A stretch of 64,000 bases of DNA from Actinotalea solisilvae (GCF_016464425.1 NZ_JADDKQ010000009.1:62001-126000), one strand, 5' to 3'; shown: positions 11,267 through 18,667, counted from the first letter of the stretch. A program made the numbers and translations. The notes: generated from the sequence alone by a model not told the origin.

Positions 11267-11986
11267 TCAGCGACCGGCGGCGGCGCGGACCTCCTGCGCG
11301 AGGGCCGCGGTACCGCCGCCCCACGGGGCGCCGTGACCCGGCAGCACCCACGTCGCGTCGAGCCCGGCGAGCCGGTCGAGCGACGCGAGCGCCTGCGCGG
11401 GGTCGTCCGTGAACGGAGCGGGCTGGGGGCCGCGGCGGCCGGTGAGCACGTGGCGCGTCGTCAGCGCGTCGCCCACGAAGACCGCCGAGACGGACGGGAC
11501 GTGGACCGCGATGCTGCCGGGCGAGTGCCCCGGCAGCCCGACGACGCGGGGGGACCCGGGCAGGTCGAGGACGTCGCCGTCGTGGACCTCGCTCACCTCG
11601 CGGACGTAGGTGGTGCGCAGCCCGCCGTGGCGCGCCGTGTTGACGAGGAAGCCGACGGTGGGCCCGGGTCGCCAGGGCCCCCACGACGGCGACGGCGCCT
11701 TCTCCAGGCCACGCGCCCGTGCGGCGTCGGCCGCGTGGACGTGCACGGGGACGCCGTGGTCCCGGCGCAGGCGCTCGGCGAAGCCGAGGTGGTCGGTGTC
11801 CCCGTGCGTGAGGACGACGCCGCGGACGTCGCCCACCGACAGCCCGAGGCCCTCGAGCTCGGCCGTGAGCTGCCGCCAGTGCCCGGGGAGGCCGGCGTCG
11901 ACGACCAGCACGCCCTCCGGCGCGACGACGAGGTAGGCGGCGACGACGTCGTCCCCGATGCGGTGCAGGTGCGGCGCGAGTCTCAT
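11267..11986 (-). CDS. MBL-fold metallo-hydrolase
   Basis: Metallo-beta-lactamase-fold hydrolase, 239 residues. Metal ligands are visible: THGDTDHLG (an HxDxDH variant of HxHxDH, near residue 61), GHSPGS (near 154), the Asp in FVGDALTTRH (near 172) and the terminal His in LPGHGAPW (near 217). The fold covers glyoxalases, lactonases, thioesterases and others; the substrate cannot be told. It is divergent from a TetR gene across two operator-like palindromes, so it is very likely the regulated gene, perhaps detoxifying the inducing compound. It runs convergent with kgd, 28 nt from its stop. Confidence 0.85.
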   Translation of the reverse strand: MRLAPHLHRIGDDVVAAYLVVAPEGVLVVDAGLPGHWRQLTAELEGLGLSVGDVRGVVLTHGDTDHLGFAERLRRDHGVPVHVHAADAARARGLEKAPSPSWGPWRPGPTVGFLVNTARHGGLRTTYVREVSEVHDGDVLDLPGSPRVVGLPGHSPGSIAVHVPSVSAVFVGDALTTRHVLTGRRGPQPAPFTDDPAQALASLDRLAGLDATWVLPGHGAPWGGGTAALAQEVRAAAGR

Positions 11987-12032
11987 GGTGACCTCCGGGG
12001 ACGTGGCGTGCGACGACGGGGCGTGGCATCAT

Positions 12033-12071
12033 GGCTATGTTGCTTAGCCTTCATGGCTAATGTACATAGCC
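12033..12071. promoter_or_regulatory. Tandem TetR-type operators in a divergent promoter
   Basis: Two 17-bp imperfect palindromes of the form GGCTA-N7-TAGCC lie 5 bp apart: GGCTATGTTGCTTAGCC (12033-12049; one half-site reads TTAGCC) and GGCTAATGTACATAGCC (12055-12071). The outer arms also match perfectly (ATGGCTATGT 12031-12040 / ACATAGCCAT 12064-12073). A sigma-A-like promoter toward tetR, TTGCTT (12040-12045), 17 bp, TACATA (12063-12068), is embedded in them, so repressor binding would block RNA polymerase. The sequence is conspicuously AT-rich against its surroundings. Confidence 0.8.
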
Positions 12072-12106
12072 ATATCCGTCCGAGCAAGAGCCGACCCGGA
12101 GGACCC

Positions 12107-12670
12107 GTGCCCGCACCGAGCCGCACGTCGCGCGACGCCATCGTCCTCGCCGCGGGCGAGACCCTCGAGGTCGACGGCCTCGACGGGCTGACGATGCAGG
12201 CCGTCGCCGCCCGCGTCGGCGTCCGGGCACCGTCCCTCTACAAGCACGTCCAGGGTCGCGACGACCTGGTGCGCCTCGTCACGGAGGCCGCCGTCATCGA
12301 GCTCGCCGGACGGATGGAGGCGGCCGCGCCCGAGGGCACCGAGCCGCGCGCGGCGCTGCACGCGGCGGCGCGCGCGCTGCGCGCCTTCGGCCACGCACGC
12401 CCGGGCGCCTTCCGGCTGATCTTCTCCCCCGGCCCGGCCGCCACCCTTCCCGACCCCGGCGTCGCGCTGCGCGGCGTCGCGGTGGTGATGCGGGTGGCGA
12501 CCGAGCTCGCCGGGCCGGACCACGCGCTCGAGGCGGCACGCACGCTCACCGCGTGGGCGAGCGGCTTCATCGCGATGGAGCTCGCCGGCGCCTTCCGCAT
12601 GGGCGGCGACGTCGACCGTGCGTTCGACTACGGGGCGCGCCGGCTCGCGGACGCGCTCGCGCGCGACTGA
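12107..12670 (+). CDS. TetR/AcrR-family transcriptional repressor (WHG domain)
   Basis: One-component repressor, 187 residues. The N-terminal TetR helix-turn-helix (about 8-55) contains LTMQAVAARVGVRAPSLYKH. The C-terminal ligand-binding half resembles the WHG-domain TetR group (WASGFIAMELAGAF near 150). The GTG start follows GGAGGA at short spacing; an in-frame ATG at 12053 lies inside the operators and upstream of the SD, so it is unlikely. It probably represses itself and the divergent MBL hydrolase. Confidence 0.88.
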   Translation: MPAPSRTSRDAIVLAAGETLEVDGLDGLTMQAVAARVGVRAPSLYKHVQGRDDLVRLVTEAAVIELAGRMEAAAPEGTEPRAALHAAARALRAFGHARPGAFRLIFSPGPAATLPDPGVALRGVAVVMRVATELAGPDHALEAARTLTAWASGFIAMELAGAFRMGGDVDRAFDYGARRLADALARD

Positions 12671-12679
12671 CCCGCGGGT

Positions 12680-12706
12680 CCGGCCCACCGGGCACCGGCG
12701 GGCCGG
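12680..12706. terminator. Possible bidirectional hairpin between convergent tetR and glxA-type genes
   Basis: CCGGCCC and GGGCCGG arms (7 bp) around a 13-nt loop fill the 45-nt gap between two convergent stop codons. There is no T-tract; the assignment is positional. Confidence 0.4.
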
Positions 12707-12715
12707 CGTCGTGCG

Positions 12716-13687
12716 TCAGGAGGCCTGCCCGCGCGCCGCGTCGCAGCCGAACGTGCGCCGGTAGGCCGCGGGGCTCGTGCCGAGCTCGCGCGCGAAGTGG
12801 TGGCGCAGGCCCGCCGCCCCGCCGAAGCCCGCGCGCCGACCGACCTCCTCGACGGGGAGGTCGGTCTCCTCGAGCAGCTCCTGCGCGCGCAGCAGGCGCT
12901 GCCGCGCGGTCCACAGCGCGGGCGTCGTGCCGGTCTCGGCCCGGAACCGCCGCGCGAACGTGCGCTCGGACATCCGCGCGCGGCGCGCGAGGACCGGCAC
13001 CGTGATCTCCTCGTCGAGGTGCTCGGCGACCCAGGCGAGCAGGGGGGCCAGCTCGCCGTCGCCCGCGGCGGGCACCGGGCTGTCGATGAACTGCGCCTGG
13101 CCCCCGTCCCGGTGGGGCGGGACGACCATGCGGCGCGCGATCGCCGCGGCGGCGGCCGCACCGAGCTCGCGGCGCACGAGGTGCAGCCCGGCGTCGATGC
13201 CGGCGGCGGTCCCGGCGCTGGTCACCACGCGCCGGTCCTCGACGTAGAGCACCGCCGGGTCGACCTCCGCCCGCGGGTACTCGCGCGCGAGCTGGTCGGT
13301 GTACATCCAGTGCGTCGTGCAGCGCCGCCCGTCGAGGAGGCCCGCGCGGGCGAGGGCGAAGGCGCCGCTGCACACGCTCAGCACCCACGCGCCACGGCGC
13401 TCGGCGTCGCGCAGCACGTCGAGGACGACCTCGGGCACCTCCTGGTCCGCGCCGTAGGCCGGCATGACGACGAGGTCGGCGTCGGCGGTCGCACCGAGGC
13501 CCTCGTGGACGACGAGCTCCATGCCGAGCTTGGTGGGCACGAGGCCCGGCTCGGGCGTGCAGATCGTGAAGTCGAAGGCCGGCCCGCCGGTGTCGGTCCG
13601 GTCGATGCCGAAGATCTCGCACACGACGCCGAGCTCGAACGGCGCGATGCCCGGCAGGACGACGACGGCGACGGTGCGGAGCGGCAT
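12716..13687 (-). CDS. GlxA-family AraC-type regulator (DJ-1/PfpI + AraC HTH)
   Basis: Transcription factor of 323 residues. A class-I glutamine-amidotransferase-like DJ-1/PfpI sensor domain (about 3-170, nucleophile-elbow region VLSVCSGAFALARAG with a Cys) is followed by an AraC double helix-turn-helix (about 215-315, with LRHHFARELGTSPAAYRRTF). The chosen ATG begins PLRTVAVVVLPGIAPFELGV, the usual N-terminus of the family. It is divergent from a 49-residue membrane protein across a compound inverted repeat that is a likely autoregulatory site. Effector unknown. Confidence 0.87.
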   Translation of the reverse strand: MPLRTVAVVVLPGIAPFELGVVCEIFGIDRTDTGGPAFDFTICTPEPGLVPTKLGMELVVHEGLGATADADLVVMPAYGADQEVPEVVLDVLRDAERRGAWVLSVCSGAFALARAGLLDGRRCTTHWMYTDQLAREYPRAEVDPAVLYVEDRRVVTSAGTAAGIDAGLHLVRRELGAAAAAAIARRMVVPPHRDGGQAQFIDSPVPAAGDGELAPLLAWVAEHLDEEITVPVLARRARMSERTFARRFRAETGTTPALWTARQRLLRAQELLEETDLPVEEVGRRAGFGGAAGLRHHFARELGTSPAAYRRTFGCDAARGQAS

Positions 13688-13696
13688 GCGTCGAGT

Positions 13697-13753
13697 GTGC
13701 CACGGCGATGGCAGGAAGTCGATGAAGTGTGGCCGTCCTGCCACTCGTGGCAC
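13697..13753. promoter_or_regulatory. Compound inverted repeat between the GlxA-type regulator and a small membrane protein
   Basis: Outer arms GTGCCAC (13697-13703) / GTGGCAC (13747-13753) and inner arms TGGCAGGA (13709-13716) / TCCTGCCA (13736-13743) are perfect inverted matches. Each flank alone also reads TGCCA-N6-TGGCA or TGCCA-N4-TGGCA. This suggests two related binding sites for the adjacent AraC-type protein, controlling both divergent genes. Confidence 0.65.
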
Positions 13754-13780
13754 GATGTGACCGGCGCAACACTTTCTGCC

Positions 13781-13930
13781 ATGACCACTCTCCTCGTCCT
13801 CTCCGCCCTGCTCCTCCTCCTCGGGCTCGTCGCGACGCTGCTCGGCGCGGTGCGCGGCGACGGCTACGGCCACCGGCCGCCGCCCGCCTCGCACTGGTCG
13901 GACGACGACCACGTCGCGCCCGCCCGCTGA
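13781..13930 (+). CDS. Small single-pass membrane protein (49 aa)
   Basis: MTTLLVLSALLLLLGLVATL begins one transmembrane helix (about residues 3-26), followed by a short polar, His/Asp-rich cytoplasmic or external tail (HWSDDDHVAP). I do not recognise a family. Support comes from the clear hydrophobic helix followed by a polar tail, the stop before the next gene, and the position beside the compound operator. A small regulatory or membrane-stress peptide under control of the divergent regulator is possible but unproven. Confidence 0.5.
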   Translation: MTTLLVLSALLLLLGLVATLLGAVRGDGYGHRPPPASHWSDDDHVAPAR

Positions 13931-14010
13931 CCCGGGCACCGCGCGTCGCGGCCGCGGCGCCGGGCCACCTCCGCCACACTGTGCAGGCACCGACCTGACA
14001 GGAGGACGTG

Positions 14011-14616
14011 GTGGACCCCGCCCGGCGCATCTGCGTGATCGGCGACGAGCTCGTCGCCGGGTCCGGCGACCCCAAGGCGCTCGGCTGGGTGGGCCGGGTC
14101 GCGGCCCGCACGCCGCTCGAGCCCCTGCCCCACGTGCTCACGCTCGCCGTGCCGCACGAGACGACGACGGCGCTCTCGGCCCGGTGGCAGGCCGAGACCG
14201 CGCTGCGGCTCGGTCCCCCGCCCGCCGAGGGCCAGCACCACCTGGTCGTGGGCCTCGGGCGCGCGGACCTCGATGCCGGCCTGTCGCTCGCCCGCAGCCG
14301 GCTCAACCTGGCCAACATCCTCGACGTCGCCGACTCCCAGCGCCTGAGCACCTTCGTCGTGGGCCCGCCGCCCAGCGCGCGGCTCGACGCCGACCGCCAG
14401 GCCGAGCTGTCCGCCGCCTTCGCCGACGTCGCGGCGCGACGCCGCGTCCCCTACGTCGAGACCTACGCGCCGCTCGCGCGCCACGAGCAGTGGCTCGCCG
14501 ACCTCGCGAGCGGCGACGGCAGCACCCCCGGCCAGGCCGGCTACGGCCTCATGGCGTGGCTCGTGCTGCACACCGGCTGGCACCGGTGGCTCGGCCTGCC
14601 CGACGACGCCGTCTGA
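14011..14616 (+). CDS. SGNH/GDSL-fold protein lacking the usual catalytic Ser and His
   Basis: Protein of 201 residues with the SGNH-hydrolase layout: block I reads VIGDELVAGSGD near residue 9 (GDSL serine replaced by Glu) and the terminal block reads DGSTPGQAGY near 170, where active enzymes have DxxH (His replaced by Thr). Block II/III (LANILDVADSQR, FVVGPPP) keep the fold pattern. It may be a non-catalytic or differently acting member, so I do not call it an esterase. Two GTG codons are adjacent; the second is chosen because GGAGG lies 5 nt before it but only 2 nt before the first. Confidence 0.75.
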   Translation: MDPARRICVIGDELVAGSGDPKALGWVGRVAARTPLEPLPHVLTLAVPHETTTALSARWQAETALRLGPPPAEGQHHLVVGLGRADLDAGLSLARSRLNLANILDVADSQRLSTFVVGPPPSARLDADRQAELSAAFADVAARRRVPYVETYAPLARHEQWLADLASGDGSTPGQAGYGLMAWLVLHTGWHRWLGLPDDAV

Positions 14617-14640
14617 CCGCTTCCCGCGCGTCGCCGCCGC

Positions 14641-15264
14641 TCAGCGCGGCAGGGTCGCGCGCACCGCGCTCGCGGCACCGTCGAGGACGGTGCGGAGCGT
14701 CTCGACGGTGAGCGCGTCGACCCCGCCCTGCCGGTCCGCACGGCGCAGGTCCGCGCGCAGGTCGTCGCGGAAGCGCTGCAGCAGCACCTCGGCCTCGGCC
14801 CGGTGGTGCGGCTGCCGGTGCGGCGGCGCGTGCGGGTGCGGCGGCACGGGCGGCGGGACGTGCGCGCGCGAGCCGGCGCGGGCCTGCTGCGCCGCGGCCG
14901 CGAGGTCCGCGCGCAGGCCCGCCATCGAGTCGCGGACGTCGTCGCGCAGGCGCCCAGCGAGCGCGCGCACGGTCTCGGCCAGGTCCTCCTCGAGGGCCGC
15001 GAGGTCCCCGCGCCGCGCGGCGAGCTCGGCGCGCCCCGCGTCCGTGAGCGTGTAGGTGGCCTTCCGGCCGTCGTCGTGCCGGCGGACGAGGCCCTCCTCC
15101 TCGAGCCGCGCCAGGCGCGGGTAGACCGTGCCCGGGCTCGGCCGGTAGGTCCCCCCGAACCGGTCGCTGAGCGCGGTGATGAGCTCGTACCCGTGCCGCG
15201 GGCCCGCCTCGAGGAGTGCGAGCAGGTACAGCCGCAGCTGGCCGTGGGCGAAGACGGGCGTCAC
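14641..15264 (-). CDS. PadR-family transcriptional regulator
   Basis: Regulator of 207 residues. The PadR winged helix occupies about 8-85 (LRLYLLALLEAGPRHGYELI, then PSPGTVYPRLARLEEEGLV). A long helical C-terminus follows, with a His/Pro-rich stretch (about 140-155) before the last helices. The GTG start overlaps the stop of the DUF4097 gene, so both come from one mRNA. A 10-bp inverted repeat just upstream of that gene is the likely site of autoregulation. PadR proteins commonly answer phenolics or membrane-active drugs; the signal here is unknown. Confidence 0.88.
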   Translation of the reverse strand: MTPVFAHGQLRLYLLALLEAGPRHGYELITALSDRFGGTYRPSPGTVYPRLARLEEEGLVRRHDDGRKATYTLTDAGRAELAARRGDLAALEEDLAETVRALAGRLRDDVRDSMAGLRADLAAAAQQARAGSRAHVPPPVPPHPHAPPHRQPHHRAEAEVLLQRFRDDLRADLRRADRQGGVDALTVETLRTVLDGAASAVRATLPR

Positions 15265-16097
15265 CGGTCCACCGGCTCGCTCGGCACGGGGACGCCGCGC
15301 AGGACCGTGACGTGACCCGAGACGCTCGTCGTGCTGATGACGCTCGGGCCCGTGCCGGGCTCCTCCACCACGGTGGCCGCCCCCAGCGAGGGCCCGCGGT
15401 GCTCGCGGCCGTCGACGACCGTGCGGCCCGCGGCGCTGCGCGCCTCGACGCGCACGCCCGATCCCGCGGGCAGCCGCACGGTGACGTCGCCCGAGACCGA
15501 CGTGACCGCGACGGCGGTGTGCGTGCCGCGCACGTCGAGGGTGAGGTCGCCCGAGACGGCGTTGGCGGTGACGCGCGTCAGCGCGCCCGAGGCCGTGACC
15601 GAGCCGGACACCGTGGTGAGGCGCAGGTCGCCGTCGTGCTCGCGGACGACGACGTCGCCCGAGACGGTGGTGCCGTGCAGCGTCCCGCGCGTCGAGTCGG
15701 TCACGAGCTGGCCGGACACGGTCGAGACGCTCACGTCCTCGCCCACGCCCGCGACGAGCGCGTCGGCGCTCACGGTGCCCAGCCGCACGCGCGTGCCGCG
15801 CGGCACGGCGACGTGCACGTCGACGCTGTCGCGGTCCGCGAACGTGCGCAGCTTGTCGAGGAAGGACTCCCAGCCGCCGAGGGTGAAGCTGTAGCCGACG
15901 GCGAGCTCGCCGTCGCGCAGGGTCACCTCGAGCGGGCGGCCGCGGACGGCGTGCACCTCGATGCGCGCCCCGGTCGCCTCGGGGTCCTCGTGCACGACGA
16001 CGTCGACCCGCCCCGCGACCAGCTGGACGCGCAGGGCGCGGACCTCGTCGACCTCGAGGATCTGGGGGCCCGGCAGGACCCAGGACTCGGTGGGCAT
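15261..16097 (-). CDS. DUF4097-family beta-strand repeat protein
   Basis: Protein of 278 residues. From about residue 90 it is a string of short strands repeating T(V/T)SGDVxV / SVSGDVTVRLP, the right-handed beta-solenoid-like pattern of DUF4097 (adhesin-like) proteins. There is no signal peptide or transmembrane helix, so it is probably cytoplasmic. The ATG is preceded 8 nt upstream by GGAG; an earlier in-frame ATG would put the start inside the operator. It is the first gene of an operon with padR, and the pairing of DUF4097 with PadR regulators is common. Molecular function unknown. Confidence 0.82.
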   Translation of the reverse strand: MPTESWVLPGPQILEVDEVRALRVQLVAGRVDVVVHEDPEATGARIEVHAVRGRPLEVTLRDGELAVGYSFTLGGWESFLDKLRTFADRDSVDVHVAVPRGTRVRLGTVSADALVAGVGEDVSVSTVSGQLVTDSTRGTLHGTTVSGDVVVREHDGDLRLTTVSGSVTASGALTRVTANAVSGDLTLDVRGTHTAVAVTSVSGDVTVRLPAGSGVRVEARSAAGRTVVDGREHRGPSLGAATVVEEPGTGPSVISTTSVSGHVTVLRGVPVPSEPVDR

Positions 16098-16110
16098 GGT
16101 GTCGCTCCGT

Positions 16111-16150
16111 TCGAGATATATCGCGTTTGCCATGACACGTTATATCTCGA
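16111..16150. promoter_or_regulatory. PadR-type operator upstream of DUF4097-padR
   Basis: Perfect 10-bp inverted repeat TCGAGATATA (16111-16120) / TATATCTCGA (16141-16150), separated by 20 bp, in otherwise G+C-rich DNA. The SD and ATG of the DUF4097 gene lie immediately beyond the left arm, so a bound dimer pair would block transcription. GATATA on the minus strand could serve as the -10. Confidence 0.75.
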
Positions 16151-16227
16151 CATGGTGCGCGGGCGCAACGGTCCGTGGCGACGCTCCTCGACACCGCGGG
16201 GGCGGGCGCACGGCGGTCCCGACGCGC

Positions 16228-16260
16228 CGAGGGCCGGCCACACGACGTGGCCGGCCCTCG
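16228..16260 (-). terminator. Terminator hairpin of the PilT-like gene
   Basis: Perfect 14-bp stem (CGAGGGCCGGCCAC / GTGGCCGGCCCTCG) with a 5-nt loop, 39 nt past the PilT stop. It is one of the strongest hairpins seen in the window. Confidence 0.75.
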
Positions 16261-16298
16261 GGGCGGTGCGGGTGCGCGGGCGCGCGGGTCGCTCCGCG

Positions 16299-17387
16299 TC
16301 AGCGCATGATGCCGGCGCCGCGCAGCTCGACCGTGAGGTCCTGCGGGTTGCTCGCGACGAGGCACGCGTCCTCGTAGCTCACGACGCCGTCGCGGATGAG
16401 GCGGAACAGGTGCTGGTCGAAGGTCTGCATCTTGTAGTACTCGCCCTCCTTGATGAGGTCGACGAGCGGCGGTGCGTTGTACGGGTCCACGATCGCCTCG
16501 GCGGTGCGGCCCGTGTTGACCATGACCTCGATCGCCGCGGCGCGGCCCGAGCCGTCGGCCTTGCGCACGAGGCGCTGGGACACCACGCCCCGCAGCGCCT
16601 GCGCGAGCGCGTGCCGCACCTGCTTCTGCTCGTGCGGCGGGAAGAAGTCGACGATGCGGTTGATCGTCTCCTGCGCGTCGATGGTGTGGAGCGTCGACAT
16701 GACGAGGTGGCCCGTCTCGGCCGCCGAGAGGGCGGCGCGGACCGTCTCCACGTCGCGCATCTCGCCGACGAGGATGACGTCGGGGTCCTGGCGCATCGCC
16801 GCACGGAGCGCGACCGTGAAGTCCGCGGTGTCGAAGCGCACCTCGCGCTGGGAGATGATCGCCTTCTTGTCGGCGTGCAGGATCTCGATCGGGTCCTCGA
16901 TCGTGATGATGTTGCACTCCTTGTAGGTGTTCACGAGGTCCACCATGGAGGCGAGGGTCGTCGTCTTGCCCGAGCCCGTGGGGCCCGTGACGAGCACGAG
17001 GCCGCGCGGCTCGAGCGCGAGCTCGCCGACCACCTCGGGCAGCCCGAGCTCGACCAGCGACTGCGCGCCGACCGCGACGCGGCGGAACACCATGCCCAGC
17101 GTGCCGCGGGCCTGGTACGCGTTGACCCGGAACCGGCCGACACCCGGGATCGAGTACGCGAAGTCCGCCTCGTGCGTGCGCTCGAACTGCTCGCGCATCG
17201 TGTCGGGCAGGACCTCGTCGACCATGTGCCGCGTGTCGGCGGGCTTGAGGTCGGGCACCTGCAGCCGCCGCAGGCGGCCGTCGACGCGCACCCGCGGGGC
17301 CGAGCCCACCTTGCAGTGCAGGTCGGAGCCACCGCTGCTCGTCAGGGCGTGCAGGAGCGGGATCACGGACTGGGGCTCGTCACTCAC
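16299..17387 (-). CDS. PilT-like type IV pilus twitching/retraction ATPase
   Basis: Hexameric secretion ATPase of the PilT/VirB11 family, 362 residues, powering pilus retraction in characterised systems. Visible: N-terminal domain with the SDLHCKVGSAPRVRVDGRL block (about 22-40), Walker A GPTGSGKTTTLASMV near 134, the Asp box ITIEDPIE, Walker B region RQDPDVILVGEMRDVET, the His box STLHTIDAQETI, and the PilT-type AIRNLI region replaced by EGEYYKMQTFDQHLF. No pilin, PilB or PilC gene is nearby, so its pilus system, if any, lies elsewhere. The GTG start has GATTCT 6 nt upstream (leaderless). Confidence 0.9.
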   Translation of the reverse strand: MSDEPQSVIPLLHALTSSGGSDLHCKVGSAPRVRVDGRLRRLQVPDLKPADTRHMVDEVLPDTMREQFERTHEADFAYSIPGVGRFRVNAYQARGTLGMVFRRVAVGAQSLVELGLPEVVGELALEPRGLVLVTGPTGSGKTTTLASMVDLVNTYKECNIITIEDPIEILHADKKAIISQREVRFDTADFTVALRAAMRQDPDVILVGEMRDVETVRAALSAAETGHLVMSTLHTIDAQETINRIVDFFPPHEQKQVRHALAQALRGVVSQRLVRKADGSGRAAAIEVMVNTGRTAEAIVDPYNAPPLVDLIKEGEYYKMQTFDQHLFRLIRDGVVSYEDACLVASNPQDLTVELRGAGIMR

Positions 17388-17399
17388 CCCCGAAGAATC
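17388..17399 (-). promoter_or_regulatory. -10 element of the PilT-like gene
   Basis: GATTCT ends 6 nt before the GTG. No SD is present between them, so a leaderless transcript is predicted. Confidence 0.5.
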
Positions 17400-17559
17400 G
17401 GGCGCCAGGACCCCCGACTTGAGCGTTCCGGGCCGACGACCTGCCCACGGGCTGCGCACCGCCACCACGCCCCCGTGCGCGGACGCACCCGGCGGTGTGG
17501 GACCATGGACGCCGCCGCGGGCCCGGACGGGCCCCCGGAGTCACAGCGAGGAGCACCCG

Positions 17560-17634
17560 ATGAGCAAGCGCGGACGCAAGCGCCGTTCCCGCAAGGGCAG
17601 CGCCGCCAACCACGGCAACCGCCCCAACGCCTGA
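17560..17634 (+). CDS. Large-subunit ribosomal protein bL37
   Basis: A 24-residue, very basic peptide: MSKRGRKRRSRKG then SAANHGNRPNA. It matches, from memory, the actinobacterial bL37 peptide found in Mycobacterium smegmatis ribosome structures (same length, same KRGRK start and ANHG-RPNA end). A good SD (GAGGAG, 17548-17553) precedes the ATG. It sits next to rsrA-sigR, as in mycobacteria. It is easily missed by gene callers because of its size. Confidence 0.85.
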   Translation: MSKRGRKRRSRKGSAANHGNRPNA

Positions 17635-17640
17635 GCCGTC

Positions 17641-17672
17641 GGCGGTGGGCGGGCCCTCGGTCCCCCACCGCC
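17641..17672 (+). terminator. Possible terminator of bL37
   Basis: Stem GGCGGTGGG / CCCACCGCC (9 bp) with a 14-nt loop, 6 nt past the bL37 stop. No T-tract. Confidence 0.45.
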
Positions 17673-17738
17673 CGGCCCGGCCGCCGTCGCAGGCCGTCGC
17701 CCGGACCGCCCCGCTGCCGATGCAGCGGCCGCCCCGGA

Positions 17739-18053
17739 TCAGCCCAGCGTCTGGGTGCGCAGCACCGTGAGCTGCTGACGGATCCGCACGTGCAGCTCCG
17801 GCGGCGCGCAGTCGGAGCAGGACCGCTTGACGAGCTTCTTCACGTGGTCCTCGATGTCGTACTCCGCGAGGCACGGCTCGCAGTCCGCGAGGTGCTCGCG
17901 GATGAGGTCGCCCTCGGCCTCGCCGATCTCGGCGTCGAGGAACGCGAACAGCTTGCTCAGCGCCTCCGCGCAGTCGACCCTGACGTGCGCCCCGTCCCCC
18001 ACGGTCGCACCGGTGCCCTGCTCCGTCCCCTCGGACGGCCTCTCCTGCGTCAC
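17739..18053 (-). CDS. rsrA: Zinc-containing redox anti-sigma factor (RsrA/RshA type)
   Basis: Anti-sigma factor for the upstream SigR-type sigma factor, 104 residues. It carries the ZAS signature HLADCEPC (Hx3Cx2C, about residues 58-65) and a further CSDC pair (about 82-85) that in RsrA forms the thiol-disulfide switch. Under reducing conditions it holds SigR; disulfide stress releases zinc and the sigma factor. The GTG start overlaps the sigR stop (GTGA), giving matched synthesis. All expected Cys and His residues are present. Confidence 0.92.
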   Translation of the reverse strand: MTQERPSEGTEQGTGATVGDGAHVRVDCAEALSKLFAFLDAEIGEAEGDLIREHLADCEPCLAEYDIEDHVKKLVKRSCSDCAPPELHVRIRQQLTVLRTQTLG

Positions 18054-18664
18054 TGCGTGCCTCCCTCGGCAGCCGGGACGAGCCCGCGCTCGCGGGCGTA
18101 GTCGGTGAGGAGCTCGCGGAGCTGGTGCCGGCCGCGGTGCAGCCGGGACATCACGGTGCCGATCGGTGTCCCCATGATCTCCGCGATCTCCTTGTAGGCG
18201 AAGCCCTCGACGTCGGCGAGGTAGACCGCGATCCGGAAGTCCTCGGGGATCGCCTGCAGCGCGTCCTTGACGTCGGAGTCCGGCAGCCGGTCGAGCGCCT
18301 CGGCCTCGGCCGAGCGCAGGCCCGACGACGTGTGCGACGCCGCACGCGCGATCTGCCAGTCCTCGATGTCCTCGGCGGCGGACTTCAGCGGCTCGCGCTG
18401 CTTCTTGCGGTAGGTGTTGATGAAGGTGTTCGTGAGGATCCGGTACAGCCACGCCTTGAGGTTGGTGCCCGGGCGGTACTGGTGGAAGGCCGCGAACGCC
18501 TTGGCGATCGTCTCCTGGACCAGGTCCTCGGCGTCGGCCGGGTTGCGCGTCATGCGCAGGGCGGCGGAGTACAGCTGGTCGACGTGGACCAGCGCCTCCT
18601 CCTCGAACCGCGCGGCGCGGGCGGAGGCGTCCTCCTCGGGCGCGCGCTGGGTGTCCTCGCTCAT
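18050..18664 (-). CDS. sigR: ECF sigma factor SigR/SigH (thiol-oxidative stress)
   Basis: Group-4 sigma factor, 204 residues for the short form. Region 2 (about 22-90) includes [20 protein letters not shown] and [18 protein letters not shown]; region 4 (about 130-185) includes [25 protein letters not shown]. It drives genes for thiol homeostasis in relatives. Upstream is a perfect GGAAT-N18-GTT SigR-type promoter. An in-frame ATG at 18751, 9 nt past that GTT, would add 29 residues, while a TAGGCT element sits 5 nt before GTG 18667 and 8 nt before ATG 18664. Two isoforms are therefore plausible. The ATG at 18664 is the conservative choice. Confidence 0.93.
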   Translation of the reverse strand: MSEDTQRAPEEDASARAARFEEEALVHVDQLYSAALRMTRNPADAEDLVQETIAKAFAAFHQYRPGTNLKAWLYRILTNTFINTYRKKQREPLKSAAEDIEDWQIARAASHTSSGLRSAEAEALDRLPDSDVKDALQAIPEDFRIAVYLADVEGFAYKEIAEIMGTPIGTVMSRLHRGRHQLRELLTDYARERGLVPAAEGGTQ

Positions 18665-18667
18665 CAC

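Noticed and set aside
7215-11336. A 1373-codon plus-strand frame overlapping kgd, and a 1318-codon minus-strand frame
   Set aside because: High-G+C artefacts. Only the 7222-11238 frame carries the E2o and E1o motifs in order.
12053-12106. Alternative ATG start for the TetR protein (extra N-terminus MANVHSHIRP)
   Set aside because: It lies inside the operator palindromes and before the SD; the GTG after GGAGGA is better placed.
16098-16133. Earlier ATG for the DUF4097 protein
   Set aside because: Would place coding sequence through the PadR-type palindrome; the later ATG has its own SD.
15216-18101. A 961-codon plus-strand frame through the DUF4097, PilT and rsrA region
   Set aside because: Antisense to three well-supported genes; product is His/Arg/Asp-rich with no recognisable fold.
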